Shown piece after piece: positions 12,046-23,968 of a stretch of DNA of 64,000 nt (position 1 is the stretch's first letter; each line of letters starts with the position of its first letter). Where the stretch lies: contig JAYXKI010000001.1 of assembly GCA_037892935.1 (NCBI GenBank), positions 1,178,001 to 1,242,000 on the forward strand, in the 5' to 3' direction. Source of the stretch: Phlebopus portentosus (taxonomy: Eukaryota; Basidiomycota; Agaricomycetes; Boletales; Boletinellaceae). The position numbers and the translations under genes were made by a program. Under the pieces are notes generated by a model. It had not been told where the DNA came from and made no database searches. It saw nothing but the letters and a program-made list of their open reading frames with translations.

Positions 12046-12756
12046 TACTTGCTCCAAATGCCGTCTAGCGACCTTCTGGATTGATAAGTTCTCATACTTG
12101 AATTGACAAAATAGGTGATATCTGCTGGTCGTATCCTCTTGCATAATACGGTCTATCACATCTCTTTATTAACCTGAACAATCAGGAAAAAATTCTAGGT
12201 ATCTAGGCACAAAATCGTGACTTTTGTCGATAAGCTACAGAATGTCGAATTCATGGTCAGATTCATACGGCCAACCTGTTCAATCGAGGCAGTCGTTATG
12301 TGGCCAGCTGCAGAACCGTCAAAGAACGGGGACGTCCCACTAAGACGAGTCTTCACTTATGCATGCGAAGAGAATGGCAGTGTTCAGAGCAGAAAAAAAA
12401 TGGATACAACGCGGTGGTAAAGAACCAGGTGCCGTTTCCAAGCGCATAAGCAAGTTGGTTCGAAATTTAGAAAGACATGCGGTCAACTTGTTATTTCGGT
12501 CCAATGACATCAAATCACGGATTAAGGCAGACATAATGCATACGTATTCGAGAGGTTCCTACAGATCATCACTGTGAGACATGGATGGCGAGAGCAATCA
12601 CGAGATTCGTAAACGTAATGTAAAAGCATTTCAGAGTGGCACTGTGCGATCAGTTTCAGATAGTTTGTTCAGACTAGGAGAGCGAGCCAGCAGACGCAAG
12701 ACACAAAGCAGCAGGAGACTTCCAGAAGACATCCTAAAGCCGCTAGCGACCTTTGT
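12046..12756. other. Convergent intergenic region without a supported gene
   Basis: About 710 bp between the 3' ends of surf1 and dmc1. Frames on both strands are short (up to about 70-100 codons), lack family resemblance and have no clean splice partners. One plus-strand frame (12581-12886) overlaps the last dmc1 exon antisense and is treated as chance. Confidence 0.5.
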
Positions 12757-14676
12757 TCAGACGTCAGACCAGCCGCCTTCGTCAAGCTTATATGACGCTT
12801 CGCTTTCTGGTCTGTCAGGGCTATCGACTAGCTTTGCGACTCGTTCTTCTGCGCGACCTGTAATTGCGATACGATTCAGCGTTTAAGCTACTCTAAGCAA
12901 GGTGTCTCTACCTTTCCGCAGAAACATCCGAGTGGCGGAAGCGTGCGAGAGAATGTGGCCGCCAATTGGCTTGAGTGCTCCACCGGCAACAAAAGTCATA
13001 GTCGCACCGGGGTCGGCTACACCATTCATCAGAAACGGTCCGCAGAAGGAATATTTGGTAAATGTAAGCTCACACTGGACTTGATTCGTCAAAAGGATAG
13101 CAATCTACCGCGCTTCATCAGCAGTCGTTATCAGCCCTTTACGAAGAACACTCACGTTGAATTCTTCAGACAGCTTCGTTAAGCGAGAGAGCATCTGCGC
13201 GAGCTACAAAATGGTCGATCGCAAAATAGCTCGCTGGACAAGACATACGCACTTTTTGTTGTCTCTCGCTCAACTCTCCACGGCCAGAAAAGTCGGTACG
13301 GAATAGAGCCATGATACTGTCGACGATCTGCACAGTAACATGAGAAAGTACAGCAAGAGTAAATTCACGAGCGCGTTACGAGTAGTCGGAAATCTTTGTC
13401 CTCTGCGAACCGGTTGGAGCACTCATTGATAAGTTCCATCTGGAGGACGCATACAAACGATCAGATAAGAGCACATAGCATTTCTAGGACTTACTTGATG
13501 CTCACTGTTGAAGGCACGAGCTGATTCATTCCCTTTGAGCATGTGACAACGAAACATAACCAACGAACAGACCATAAAGAACATTCTCAAGCGCCATGCT
13601 TCCGTCTACGCCAAACCGATCTGCAATAGATTTAATGCGATCCGGACGGAAAGTGCCCTCTGTATCAATATATGCAACCTACGCGGTGAGATAAGCGAGG
13701 CAAAGTAAAGAAACGAGTTTATACATACCTTGCCAGACGCTCCTCCGAGTTCTGGAGGAAGCTGCGCAACGACACTCATAGTATGGGCGAGCTGAGTCTT
13801 TCCTGTCCGGAATTCTCCATATACTGTCAACAAGTCATTGCCTGAATGTATGTGTTCTCCGTTGCAATCACTTACCTTCGCTGATGGACTGTGACATTAT
13901 GCCACCTCATAACAACTGAGTAATTAAGACAGGGCTGAGAGAGTATGCGCTCACCTCCAAGAATAGAATCTACCGATTTGCTACCAGTACTTATGACAAG
14001 AACGCGCTTGCGTTTATCCTGGATTTCAAGACCTGTAGCGAAGGAGGAGCCCTGAGAATAGTACAGTTCGCCGTCAAGTAATTCAAAAAGGACAGGTCAT
14101 ATCCCACCATGATTTTGTGAACCGCTTCCTGTGCGCATATTGTCAGGTATTTTTAATATATGTCAAGCGCTTATCGGAAAATATAGCATCACCTTGATCT
14201 TCTCGACTTTTGCTTCAGACAGGCCTTTTATCTTCAGCAATTGCCGCCTCGGTGTCATATTGACACCTGAAACGGTGTTTAAGGAGGCCGCCTGTAGTCA
14301 CACGATTAGTGAGTAATGATCACTGGATCTGAAAGAATCTAGTTACCTTCAGTTTGAGAATATCCTGCACATTTATTCCCTAAAGCAGGTCGTTAATACT
14401 TCATCTGACGTTCGGGACGTTTGCACGGCGGATGACCGAATAGAAGTATACACTCCATGCCAGTACGTTCACCATACGCAGTTGCTGGATCCGCAAACCC
14501 AGCTGGAGATGTTTTATCCGAGAACGTTAGACAAACCTGTTGTTGTAGTTCATCCACAGAGTCAAAGAAGGGAGTCTGAGTCGTGATAGTGTAAATAGCG
14601 GTCAATAAATAAGTTCAACGGTCGCCCCAGTGAATGTGCTAACCTCATCAAAATCAGGACTTCCTGCACGCGACAT
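12757..14676 (-). CDS. dmc1: Dmc1 meiosis-specific RecA-family recombinase
   Basis: Catalyses homology search and strand exchange in meiosis as an ATP-dependent filament. Sixteen small exons (minus order): 14676-14644, 14575-14537, 14379-14347, 14291-14193, 14128-14108, 14051-13955, 13905-13876, 13823-13729, 13678-13573, 13520-13495, 13439-13380, 13327-13253, 13203-13156, 13104-13074, 13016-12912, 12857-12757. The sum is 999 nt, or 332 aa, the usual Dmc1 size. It has the N-terminal HhH region ([16 protein letters not shown]), the Walker A motif [27 protein letters not shown], Walker [16 protein letters not shown] and the L2/C-terminal [22 protein letters not shown] identifies Dmc1 rather than Rad51. 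All motifs are intact, so it is presumably functional. Expression is expected in meiosis; I see no specific regulatory site. Confidence 0.95.
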
Positions 14677-14926
14677 ATCTGAGAGATGAGGGTTACGAAG
14701 TTGAGCACTCAAGGAGGTGATGATCGTGGTTGAAAGAGACTCGGGAATATGGACTCGGGGCGACCTACCTACATATATTCACACGGAACGCGTACCGTCA
14801 CGCTGCGTCACAGAACCGCGAAATCACTTGTTCTTTCTTCTTTTAATTGCTCGGTCTTCTTGTATTATATTTTGGATGATACATGGCAATAACAACAATG
14901 AGTATACAGAGCCACTCATATGCACT

Positions 14927-17190
14927 TTAGGCATTAGACCCGCCTTCGCCAAAAGTTTCAATGTCACCAACTACTTCAACGTCGTCGGCTATACCAGGAA
15001 TCTTTGATCTATTGTGCTGTTCACGAATCGGAGGCTCCCCTTCCTCTTGACCCTCGTTTTCCGAGTGATGCTGCTCTTGTTCCTGCTCTTGAACTGATTC
15101 CACGGGCTTAGTAATTTCCGGCGTCCGTATTTCAGGAGTGGGCCCAGAGAAGTCTCTTCCAGTCAGTCGAGATAGGGTTTGAATATCTAAAGGATGTTTA
15201 CGAGAAGAAGAAAATTCGGGTTGCAAGAAGGGCTTACCGAATGGAACACGGTTCTGGAGGCAATAGTTAATTCGACTCGGATTTTTCCTGTCCTCGATCT
15301 TAAATTTCGCTTTGCATGACCTCCGGTCACGACCGGGAAGAACATACGAAATTAACTCGTAATTTTCGCCAAATTGCGATAAAGCCTAGGAGTTGAATTG
15401 TAAGTTGAGTCTAAAAAAATGTATTAACACGTCATATAGGGACTCACATCATAGAAAAGGTCAGTTTCCTCGGCAGACCATCGCGAACCGCGCAGTCTTC
15501 GACTATATGATGCGGAATTAATGAACTTCGTTTGGTCAGACTCTTCGACATGTTGGTACGTCTCCGTTGCGTCCTCCGTATTGTCACCTCTATCGACGAG
15601 AAGACTTTCTTCATCAATGATCGTTTCCCCGTTCGGTCCTATGCGAACTCGGGCGCTGAATCGATTTACAGCAAGCGATTCCTTATAATTGAAACCACTT
15701 CCACTTGCGTCTTCAACTGCAGTGGAACTAGATGACTCAGCAACTGGAGGCTCATCGTCATCAGCCGACTCTTTCGTCGCCCGTAAAGTCCGCGTCTGCG
15801 AAACATCTTCATCCACCTTGTGACCGTATTTCTTAGTTTCCATAATCGCAAGCATTCTCTCCCGTTTCTCCTTGTTCGAAGCTTTCCATGCGAGATGATT
15901 ACGTTGGATGACGGCGGTCTTGCCGCTTATCCTTCCCTGACCAGTATCATCGCAGATTGTTGCCATTGTGACCGTAGTTGGATCAAGTTCTTCGCCTGGA
16001 TCTGCAATCGGATCGAAGATGATAGGATTTCGAGAGCGTCTTCCCCTTAATGACATTGAAGAGACCGTAGAGGACCGTCTTCGCCTTTTTCGTCGGGGTT
16101 CAGACTCGGAGGCGGAGCCTTGCGTGTCGGCCGTATCGGATTTCTCATGCACTTCCGGGATTTCGGAAGACCTTCGTTGTAAACGAGTAGACCTTCTAGG
16201 AGTCCGGTTTGGGCTGGGCTGCTCGCCATTCAAGACCTCCTCGGTTTCCTTAGGAGACCTTCGACTTCTATCCATGCGATTTCCAATATCATGAGTTGCG
16301 GCATCCACAGCAGCAGAATTCTCGGCATGTCTTACACCCATCGTTTTTGTTCTAGGTCGGATTCCGTAAGATGCACCTGCATGCCTTTCCCCGACAGCCA
16401 TCGCCGATGCTAAGTGTCGACCAGCACCACCTTCATCCATTTTGATGACAGCTGCTGACCCGGTGAGAACTGCTCGAGAATGAGGCTGAGAGTCTCCGAC
16501 GGCAGCCGGAATGCCGTCCTGCATTGAGGAATGCAGTATAGGTTCGGCTTGTTCAGGATCGTGTGCAGGCATAGGACTGGGATCCGGTGCAGCAGACACT
16601 GAGTGTGAGCGCTGAATAGGTGGCACATGCCTCGAGCGCGACGGGGAGACGAATGGAATCGCCAGCGAAGAAGTTGTATTAGAAGGACCGGTTGACTGAC
16701 TTGGCCCAACTTAGATGGCATGTAGATAACTGAACTTTCGATAAAGCGTACCAGACAAACTGACCTGTCTGAATGTTATCTTCATTAATAGCCTCAGCAG
16801 CACTGGGTCCGCGACCGGACCGAACAGCACTACTCGAGCTGACCGGCTTCCACGTTTGACCGTTCACTGTCGCATTATTCGATTTATGCGCTAGAACAGA
16901 CACATCCCTTTGCTCTGACGCAGGGAGACCCTTCGGTCCCAATGAAAGGCGCGAGTCGTGCGCTTGCACATTATTTATCTCTGTAGATCGTGGTCCAAGC
17001 GGTTCTGCTGTTATTCCTCGGGCGGACGTGGGTTTTCTTGAAACACGAGGTGAAGCCTCTGCAGTGCGCCCGCGAGGTTTCACGATAGGTTTGAACTTCT
17101 GACCTCCCTTCTCTGTGGCATACAAGGAGCATTCTGAGATTATTTTTGCATTAATACTGCAAGGAATCACGTACGGACTCTATTAGACAT
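14927..17190 (-). CDS. bdp1: TFIIIB subunit B'' (Bdp1), SANT-domain RNA polymerase III factor
   Basis: Part of TFIIIB with Brf1 and TBP; recruits RNA polymerase III to tRNA, 5S and U6 genes. Exons (minus order): 17190-17175, 17133-16752, 16699-15448, 15385-15238, 15186-14927; 2058 nt, 685 aa. The N-terminus has KGGQKFKPIVKPRGR, typical of Bdp1. The long middle is basic and disordered. The extended SANT/Myb domain begins with SRRLRGSRWSAEETDLFYD and continues after an intron with ALSQFGENYELISYVLPG, RRSCKAKFKIEDRKNP and INYCLQNRVPF. An acidic, Gln/Glu-rich tail ends the protein. The first coding exon is only 16 nt. It lies 250 bp upstream of dmc1 on the same strand and is divergent from the next gene. 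Confidence 0.93.
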
Positions 17191-17518
17191 GATGAACCGG
17201 TGCGAGGCACTGTTTCGTTTCACTGTTTATGTTTGCTGCTGTAAGTGACTATCAAACTAGGAGATTATTAGTCACCACTTGACTTTGAGCATCCCCGGCC
17301 ATTGACGCGGCTTGCCGGCGTTGCTCTACACTTGCATGTCTGTACCTCTGAAAATACCTGTTGGAGATACGCCCGACTGGGAGACGAAAGAATATAAGGA
17401 TGAAGGTACTCTGAACAGCGTTTTTGAAAGGTGAATATCTACTTTTCATTCTTTTTTTTTCGTACTGAATAAATATTCGGAAACCAGTTCAGCCCTTTAC
17501 TATTCATTACGACAATGT
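17191..17518. promoter_or_regulatory. Divergent promoter region between bdp1 and an unknown gene
   Basis: About 330 bp between two divergent starts. It contains pyrimidine runs and a poly-T stretch near 17450. I see no other gene. Regulatory function is inferred from position. Confidence 0.35.
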
Positions 17519-19125
17519 ATGTCTGCTGTTGCTGTCCCCAACAATCACACGTTGACCTTATTCAAAGCTAGAAATGCGTGGCTCTCCAAAGTCTTTCCCA
17601 GGTTTACGTCTAAATCCAAGGCTAAGGGACAGAAGGACGTGGTTCAACCTCTACACAACCTCCGATTCATTTCGAAATGTGACCTAGAGATCGGTCCGCA
17701 TATCTTTGCAGACACATCTGTCTATGAAGCACATTACTTGTCCGAGCCACCTCAGTATGCAACGGGTATATCTCCGACATATGCTCCGACCACGAGTTAT
17801 TCGCAGACCACAAGTGGTGCATTCACATATCCTTTGACGAGTTATAATCCGTATGTAGCACCTGCTGCACCCATGACTCCACTGGTACCTCCGGGTCCGG
17901 AAATGAAAGACCCAGACGTAACACCTGCTTTGATTGCTCGGGTAAATGAGGCCGCAGCCACGAATCCTACACTTCATAATCTACTGCAGATAGCTGCAGC
18001 TGGAGATGCCAGCATCGATCAACTTAGGACGCTTGGCTTTTTTATCCAACAGCTAGCTGCTGTTCAGCAGCAACAAGCCCAATCGACTTCCTCTCCCACG
18101 ACGAATTTCCTAGGCACTCAGCAAACTACTCCACAATCAGCTTTCATGCAGGGTACGGTTAATTCTTCACCGTCTCGAGTGAGCATCTGGATTGAGTAAT
18201 TTCTCCTGAAGCTGCTAATTATTCGCCTCCGCACGTAATTCCGAAGAAACACGATCTCATCTTAGAATTCCGCGAGAACCACACAGAACGGTTCCTCGTT
18301 CCACGCGAAATAGTCGCATGCGAACAGGAGATCCAACCTTCTCAGACATTCCGCAAAGACATCGTTCTCTATACCTTCGTCCCGTTCCTTAACGACGAGA
18401 TCAAATTCAGAGCAAGCTCAAGCACTTCGTCGAGGACACCGACCGTCATTCGCTTTCTTAATGTTTCGGATGCGATTTGGGAGACAATACGAGGTTGGGT
18501 AAATGAGGAAGCGAAGAGAACGGATGCATGGGATTCTTTCTATGATAAGGCGAGCAGCGACTTGTTTCTTGTCGGGAATTATGCGTAATAAATATATAAA
18601 ACAGACGGAGGCATCCGGTCCAAGAGCCTACTTACAACTTCGTCTACCCGACGGGGATCTACTTTCCCAGTTGAAAATGGTTGGCCCATTATTTGTTTCA
18701 TCTTCAGACATTCTAATGGCCTTCATTCTTAGTCATGCGAAAATGAGTTTCCGATGAAGCCAATCAGGCCATCTGTAAGCTCAGAGACAACAAGCAGGCG
18801 CAATCGCACTCGTAAGCCTGCCACACAAGTCTCGAGTGAGGTGAAAGCTAGGATGGATGTGCCTAGCGCAGATGTCCAAGCAGCTCCTTCATTAGGAACA
18901 GAGGAATCGGCGTCTGTAAAGGAAACGGGTCCAGTGAGAAGGAAGTCCAATCCGAGGATAGGAGCCGGGTCAGCACCGGGGACAGCAGATGGTTTATTCT
19001 TCATAAATACGATAGCTCCTCGGCCGCAGCCACTTCAGTCCCATCCTGAGGCGCCACCCACGGCTACTCCGACCACCGCTCCAACCACTGATGATCCCGC
19101 TCAACCTTCTGAAGGCACTGCATAG
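17519..19125 (+). CDS. Fungal protein of unknown function with Gln-rich and conserved central segment
   Basis: Probable exons: 17519-18178, 18247 to about 18570, about 18605 to about 18677, and about 18733-19125. The first donor (GTGAGC) and acceptor (CCGAAG) are phase-consistent. The N-terminal part has an LTLFKARNAWLSKVFPRF segment and DLEIGPHIFADTSVYEA, then Tyr/Pro/Thr-rich sequence, a helical segment (residues about 140-185) and a Gln run. The second exon has a compact conserved-looking stretch (DLILEFRENHTERFLVPREI, DIVLYTFVPFL). The third exon encodes YLQLRLPDGDLLSQLKM. The C-terminus is Ser/Thr/Pro-rich and basic. The second intron as drawn is only about 34 nt, so its donor may instead be the GTAAAT at 18499. 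I do not recognise the family; a nuclear role is only a guess. Confidence 0.6.
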
Positions 19126-19268
19126 TAAAGTACTTTCTCGTTTTCTTCACCGCCTTTCCCCCCAGACGAGCTTTGACTTCTACTAACTTATTTTATTGCA
19201 TTATGCTTGCTAAAGACTGTTCTAATGATAGCTATTACATCGTTTACGTGGCATTGAATGAGATTGGA

Positions 19269-22200
19269 TCATTGTACAATATGCAGTAACCATAATGTCC
19301 ACCAGAAAACGATAAACATCTCGCAAAGCACGGCGATAAACAAGCCAGAAAGCACGGACCCGAAAGCAAACATGATAGACGAGAAAACGATATATACAGC
19401 AAAAGTTGGGATGAATGAGGGTATACGGAGGACGTAACCGTGCGTGAGTAGAGCAAGAAAGGCGCGGCAGCCATGATAAAGCAGCGCTGGAGCGCATGCC
19501 GCGACTAATAGAAGACGCAACCATTGCGTGAAGCTTCGTCGTGGAAAGGAGACAGGATACCAATGCTCTTCTCCTGAGAAACCATTACGATAAAGCGGGA
19601 TGACAAGGAAATCGTGTAACTCGTCCCAGACAGGACGCCCGAACGTCTTCATGACCGGTGCAACGGAAGCAAGTAAAAAAGAAAGGGAGGCTTCAGCGAA
19701 TCTCCAAAGGTGATTTGTTCCATTGACAAGTTCGTCAAGAAGCGATTCCAGGCGGACAAGCTGAAAAAGAATACGCCGGTGTTAGAGTATAATCGAGAGT
19801 CAGGAACTGTTAATTACCTCGGGATAATTTACGGACGTGTGTCTGCTCGTCTCGTCGAATTCTGGTTTTAATTCATCTCTCATCTTCTTAACCTTTGACA
19901 ACAGCTCCTGAGTCTGTCGCACATGTGACAAAACTGTATTGCGCTGACTGTGCAATCGCTCTACGAGTCCCCTGAGGTTCGCAATAGCATTCTCGTAGAT
20001 GCCATCTTTTGGTAAGGATAATGGAGCGACAGTGTCGGGCAGAGACGCAACAAACGTCTGCAAAATTTGTCTTTGTCGTTCACGGCGATTATGTATATCC
20101 TCGACAGCCCGCCATCCTTTCAGATTACGAAGATGTCCAGCTATTGCTGAAGGATCGTGTTTCAGAGTCTCTAAGACCTCAGGTGGGAGTCGAGAATAAC
20201 CCAGTCCAAGCTTGTCGGAAATTGCGGATTGTGTCTCGTCATAATCGGCCATCGACCTAGCAGCTAGCTGCAATAAGCTCTTCATTCGTTGGTTGCGTGC
20301 AAGCAAGGCATCGAGAAGCCTTCAAAGCGGATCATATCAATCGAGGTTATCGATTAATAACTTAGGAGAAGACATACTCTTGTTTCCGATTATATTCGAC
20401 CTGCAGTGCGTGTCGCTGGGCTTCCGTCCTGGTGTCTGACCTGCCTCTAGGCCTACGTGTCTGAAATGCAGGAGGAAGAGATAGCTTCTGCGCCCTCTTT
20501 TCGTGCGTCTTTTGCACTGGACTGAGGACGATAGGTGATCCTAAATGGTTATTCGAAGACATAGCATCGTCGAACGTGTCGACCGATCCAACGACAGGTC
20601 TCTCCTTGCGAACAGGTAAATTTCGGCTTTTGTTAGGCTGCGAAGCATCTGTACGGAGATCGGCAATTGAAATTGGAGCTGGAGAGTGGTTCGAGTCTCC
20701 TTGCGAACGCTGCGCAGACCCGAGGTCCAAGGACAAAGGGAATCGACTGCGCCGCTTTTCGCGACTAGATATCTTTTTGACCTTGCTCTCGGACTCCTGG
20801 TCTTCATTTAACCCTTCAGGCACGGAATCTGCCGCTGAAGACTGACCATCATCGCTTTTCGCGAGCGTGCGATGCGGGAGCTTCGTGACCCCCAGGTTGT
20901 GGAGTGGGCTTAAGGCACTCGCCGACGAGTTCCGTCCTGCGTGGGTATTCCGCTGTTCCAGTGATCCATTTCTCTTCCTGCTGATTGAACTATCGGACGA
21001 CATGTCGTGATCTGCCCGATTCAACAATGATTGCCGCCATCGTTTTAGTTGAGTGTCGACACTAACACGCGATTCAGTCTCCAACGAATCGCCTCGAGGA
21101 TGGGTCATTGGTTCAAAGGAAATCATCTCGTCAGACTTTCGTGCTAAAGCGGCATCGATGGACCCAAGCGAGGTCGGTTTAGATACTTGACGGCATCTCG
21201 CCGGCGATGAAGATGTTACGTCCGAATTCTCGTTTCCTGCCGATATGGGAGATAAAAAGAACTCCGTGTCAGAATGCGACTTCACGTAATGGTCAACGAT
21301 CATCGCGGAAAGGTTCCAGGGCGAACGGCATTCTTGCTGTCTAGGATCTCGCTTGGAGGTGAGATGTCGCAGCCAAGGCATAGACTCGCTTTCTGCAATC
21401 TGAGATTTGATGGTCTTGCCTTGCCTATTGTACCAGCGAGCGACATCTGCAAGATTGAGATTACTACCGCTTGACATATGAGCAGCATCGAATGCGGCAT
21501 AACGCCTCTGAAGTTGATCTCTTGTTATTTCCGCCTTGCGCATCGTGTGTTCATTTAAATTGGCCTTGATCCTCGAAATTTTTTCTACGAGTCTTCAGCG
21601 CATAATAGGAAGGATGAAATCGTTACTTACCAGAGTATTTTACATCCTGTTTTTCGACAAGTGCCTTGCGAGACAGAGGCGGATTCTTGTCCTTCGAAGA
21701 TCGACGTGGTAGAGGCATTGTCCATTTCTTTTCGTGTTTGTCGTCGTCCGCCGCCGAGCCAGACCAGTCTAATGTGGCACCATCATCTGAAGATTTTGGT
21801 ACCGGATGCAGCGATGATTTTCCAGTAGAAGGACTGAAATCAATAAATTCAGCCTTAATTGGTGTATTTGGCTCGGAGAGAGGCAAGACTTTGCTCGTGA
21901 ATAGGTTTGCTCGTGAATAGGTTTGGAGAGGCGTTTGGTCCAGACATAGACGGGAGAGAGGAAGGAAATTCTGTGAAAGATTTTGCTTCCTTCAAATGCT
22001 GCTCAACGTGAGATTTATATTGCAGTGCTTTGTGAAGGTCAGCTAAAATATTCGGATCTAATTCATTGGTAAATGACGTGCGAACGAACGGGAGTCTATG
22101 CGCATACCATTCTCCTGATCTATTCAAACAACTTTCAGTCGCTCTTTCTCGTCGAACAATGAAACTTGAAGCTTACTAGCATTGATCTCTTCCGAAGGCA

Positions 22201-22660
22201 AAAGAACGCCGCCAAACAGGGGACTTGAGCCAATAGAAGACGCTCCCCGAGTATTTGACCGATCTGAGCTATGCAAAGAATGACTGACGGTCCTTCTACC
22301 AGAAGTCCTTGAACGGGTCGAATCAGCGAGATGCTGGCTTCGAGAGTATGACCCGAACGGCCGTAGACTGTCGGGTGCTAGGGTGGACCGAATGCGTCGT
22401 CGTCCAAAGGTATCGGCATCATGACCAGAGCTAAGAACGGCGCGACTCGTATCAGCCCGTGAGCTGGATTCTGGCGAAATCAATCCCGAAGCAGAGCGAG
22501 AAGGTGAGCTGGGAGCCTTGGAGGATGATGAGACAGGTTCTGAAGGAAAGCGAATCTGTTGTGTTTGACGAGACGGTCCTGGTTGTGATGGACTGTGTTG
22601 TGATGTCAAACCTGATGGCACTGGGGAAGTTGTGTCTGCGTTCGAGGACGCAGTGTTCAT
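19269..22660 (-). CDS. Ser-rich, coiled-coil protein with C-terminal membrane anchor; frame broken by a 16-bp tandem duplication
   Basis: Coding order: 22660-22177, 22119-22108 (a 12-nt microexon), 22057-21631, 21584-20378, 20319-19818, 19760-19269. The N-terminal third is Ser/Pro/Arg-rich. A helical segment (DPNILADLHKALQYKSHVEQHLKEA) and a second helical domain (RDQLQRRYAAFDAAH) follow, then a long coiled-coil-rich part (QTFVASLPDTVAPL; VRQTQELLSKVKKMRDEL). The last 120 residues contain three or four hydrophobic helices, suggesting an ER or nuclear-envelope anchor. In exon 3 a perfect 16-bp tandem repeat (21891-21906 and 21907-21922) shifts the frame. With one copy removed the coding length is 3108 nt (1035 aa) and every splice phase fits. 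As written, translation stops at 21855. I do not recognise the family. Confidence 0.7.
21891..21922. repeat. Perfect 16-bp tandem duplication inside a coding exon
   Basis: The unit TTGCTCGTGAATAGGT occurs twice with no mismatch. Because 16 is not a multiple of 3, the second copy shifts the reading frame of the minus-strand gene covering this position. A recent duplication or an assembly artefact would both look like this. Confidence 0.9.
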
Positions 22661-22983
22661 TTCTAGTGCTACGAATGCACCTTGAATTGTACTGAGGTCT
22701 ATGAAGATGAGCTGTTGGCAGCGTCACTGAAAGGCATATAATATGACCTCTACTAGCACCCGACTCACTCGAACACGATATGGTATGAATCACGTGCATT
22801 CTGTGCCGATTCATGGGTTTTTAGTATACAGTAGTCTTAGGTTTTAGATATTTCTTTTCTCTCTCAGCATCATCTGCAGCAATACCTTCTCTCCTTCCCG
22901 GTGGCTGCTCTGAAGTTTCTTCGTGTATAACGGCGAAATTTGCAAAGCCCAAAGAACGTTCATGCGTTTCTCGCCCACGTGCA
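22661..22983. other. Intergenic stretch upstream of the coiled-coil gene
   Basis: About 320 bp, AT-rich in part. It probably contains the promoter of the minus-strand coiled-coil gene. No start codon in the right frame for the remnant that follows was found here. Confidence 0.4.
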
Positions 22984-23504
22984 CTCCTCGCATACGTCGA
23001 GCCAGCCACCCCAGATCTTCACCGTCGGGTCTTTGTGATTGCCGGCTTTACCCAAGCGCGCTCTCCACACGTTACACTCATCATTCCCACTGACGCCAAG
23101 TCTAGACGCCTCGTACACATTCGGATCGACCGTGCCACGTCTCTTACGTGGGCCTACCGGTGCACGATGGAAAAAGTAGAGGGCAATATGTTCCTCTCAT
23201 CCCTCCTGAAGATTCACGACGCAAGTGAGGCAGAACTCACCGTCGCTCAACTTGAAGCCGTTGCGAAGATTGTTCATGTACTCAAGAACAGCGATTTCGG
23301 AGAATGTGATCCTTGGGTGTTCACAGTCACATCGAGGAGCTGCATAAGCTGGGACTGTTGGCGCTGGTGGACGGGGAAATGCTCAGTCAGGAGTTTGTCG
23401 CGTTCGCTAGGGAAAATAGTGGGTGGCGGTCTGCAGCCGCAATGCGTCAAATTGGGACCTCAGATCCTCTACAATCTTCTTCTTGTCAAGTGATCATGAG
23501 GTGA
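22984..23504 (+). pseudogene. DUF6914-like fungal gene remnant (no start, frameshifted)
   Basis: The translation contains AYVEPATPDLHRRVFVIAGF, SPHVTLIIPTDAK, LVHIRIDRATS, GNMFLSSLLKIHDAS and FGECDPWVFTV, a pattern I associate with the Agaricomycete family DUF6914. I found no in-frame ATG upstream. After WVFTV (about 23321-23332) the family-like continuation EELHKLGLLALVDGE lies in another frame, offset by two bases (or one missing base). The C-terminal end, from about 23430, no longer looks family-like. Function of the family is unknown. It could be a genuine gene with an unseen first exon plus a sequencing error, but two independent defects favour a decaying copy. Confidence 0.55.
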
Positions 23505-23968
23505 GTCGCTCCCATACTTCAGAGCAGCAGTCGCCATCGACCCAAGTAGAAAGAATGTATGTGATTTGAGGCGTAGACGCGGAGTCAATGAGCACAGGGG
23601 CGTTGATACCATTGAGAGAGCCAACGAAGCGTAACGCATCAGCTTCAACCAAGCGTGAACGCACCGATGTTTTCAGCACGAGGTTGAATGGGAGACGGAA
23701 AATGTGGCGATATGGACTCTTGCCGAACAAAGAGCTCGCTCTAGCGAGAACGGTGTAAAGTAATGGCTTGAATGCGCTGGGGAAGATGCGCAGAAGTCGA
23801 GCACCGAGAAAATGGCACTATGAGAAAGATGCTGATACCGTTCTTTATCCAGAGGTCTGAATGAGATATGCACTTACCATCAGGGTACCATAAGCAGTTG
23901 AAAGCAACAAGTAAGTACGACGATTGCCGGAGTTGTACTGCCGCCTGACCAATTGTTTCGTTATCCAT
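23494..23968 (-). pseudogene. Truncated APH/choline-kinase-like phosphotransferase N-lobe remnant
   Basis: The minus strand encodes SPYRHIFRLPFNLVLKTS, EADALRFVGSLNGINAPV and STWVDGDCCSEVWERLT, which resembles the ATP-binding N-lobe of the fungal aminoglycoside-phosphotransferase-like family. It stops right after WERLT. The catalytic loop (HGDL-type) and metal-binding segment expected downstream are absent. An upstream possible first exon (start 23968) does not join in phase across the GTAAGT...CCCCAG intron. I read it as a broken copy. It overlaps the 3' end of the DUF6914-like remnant tail-to-tail. Confidence 0.5.

Noticed and set aside
12581..12886. 101-codon plus-strand frame next to dmc1
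   Set aside because: Lies antisense to the last dmc1 exon, is low in complexity, and has no splice partner or family resemblance.
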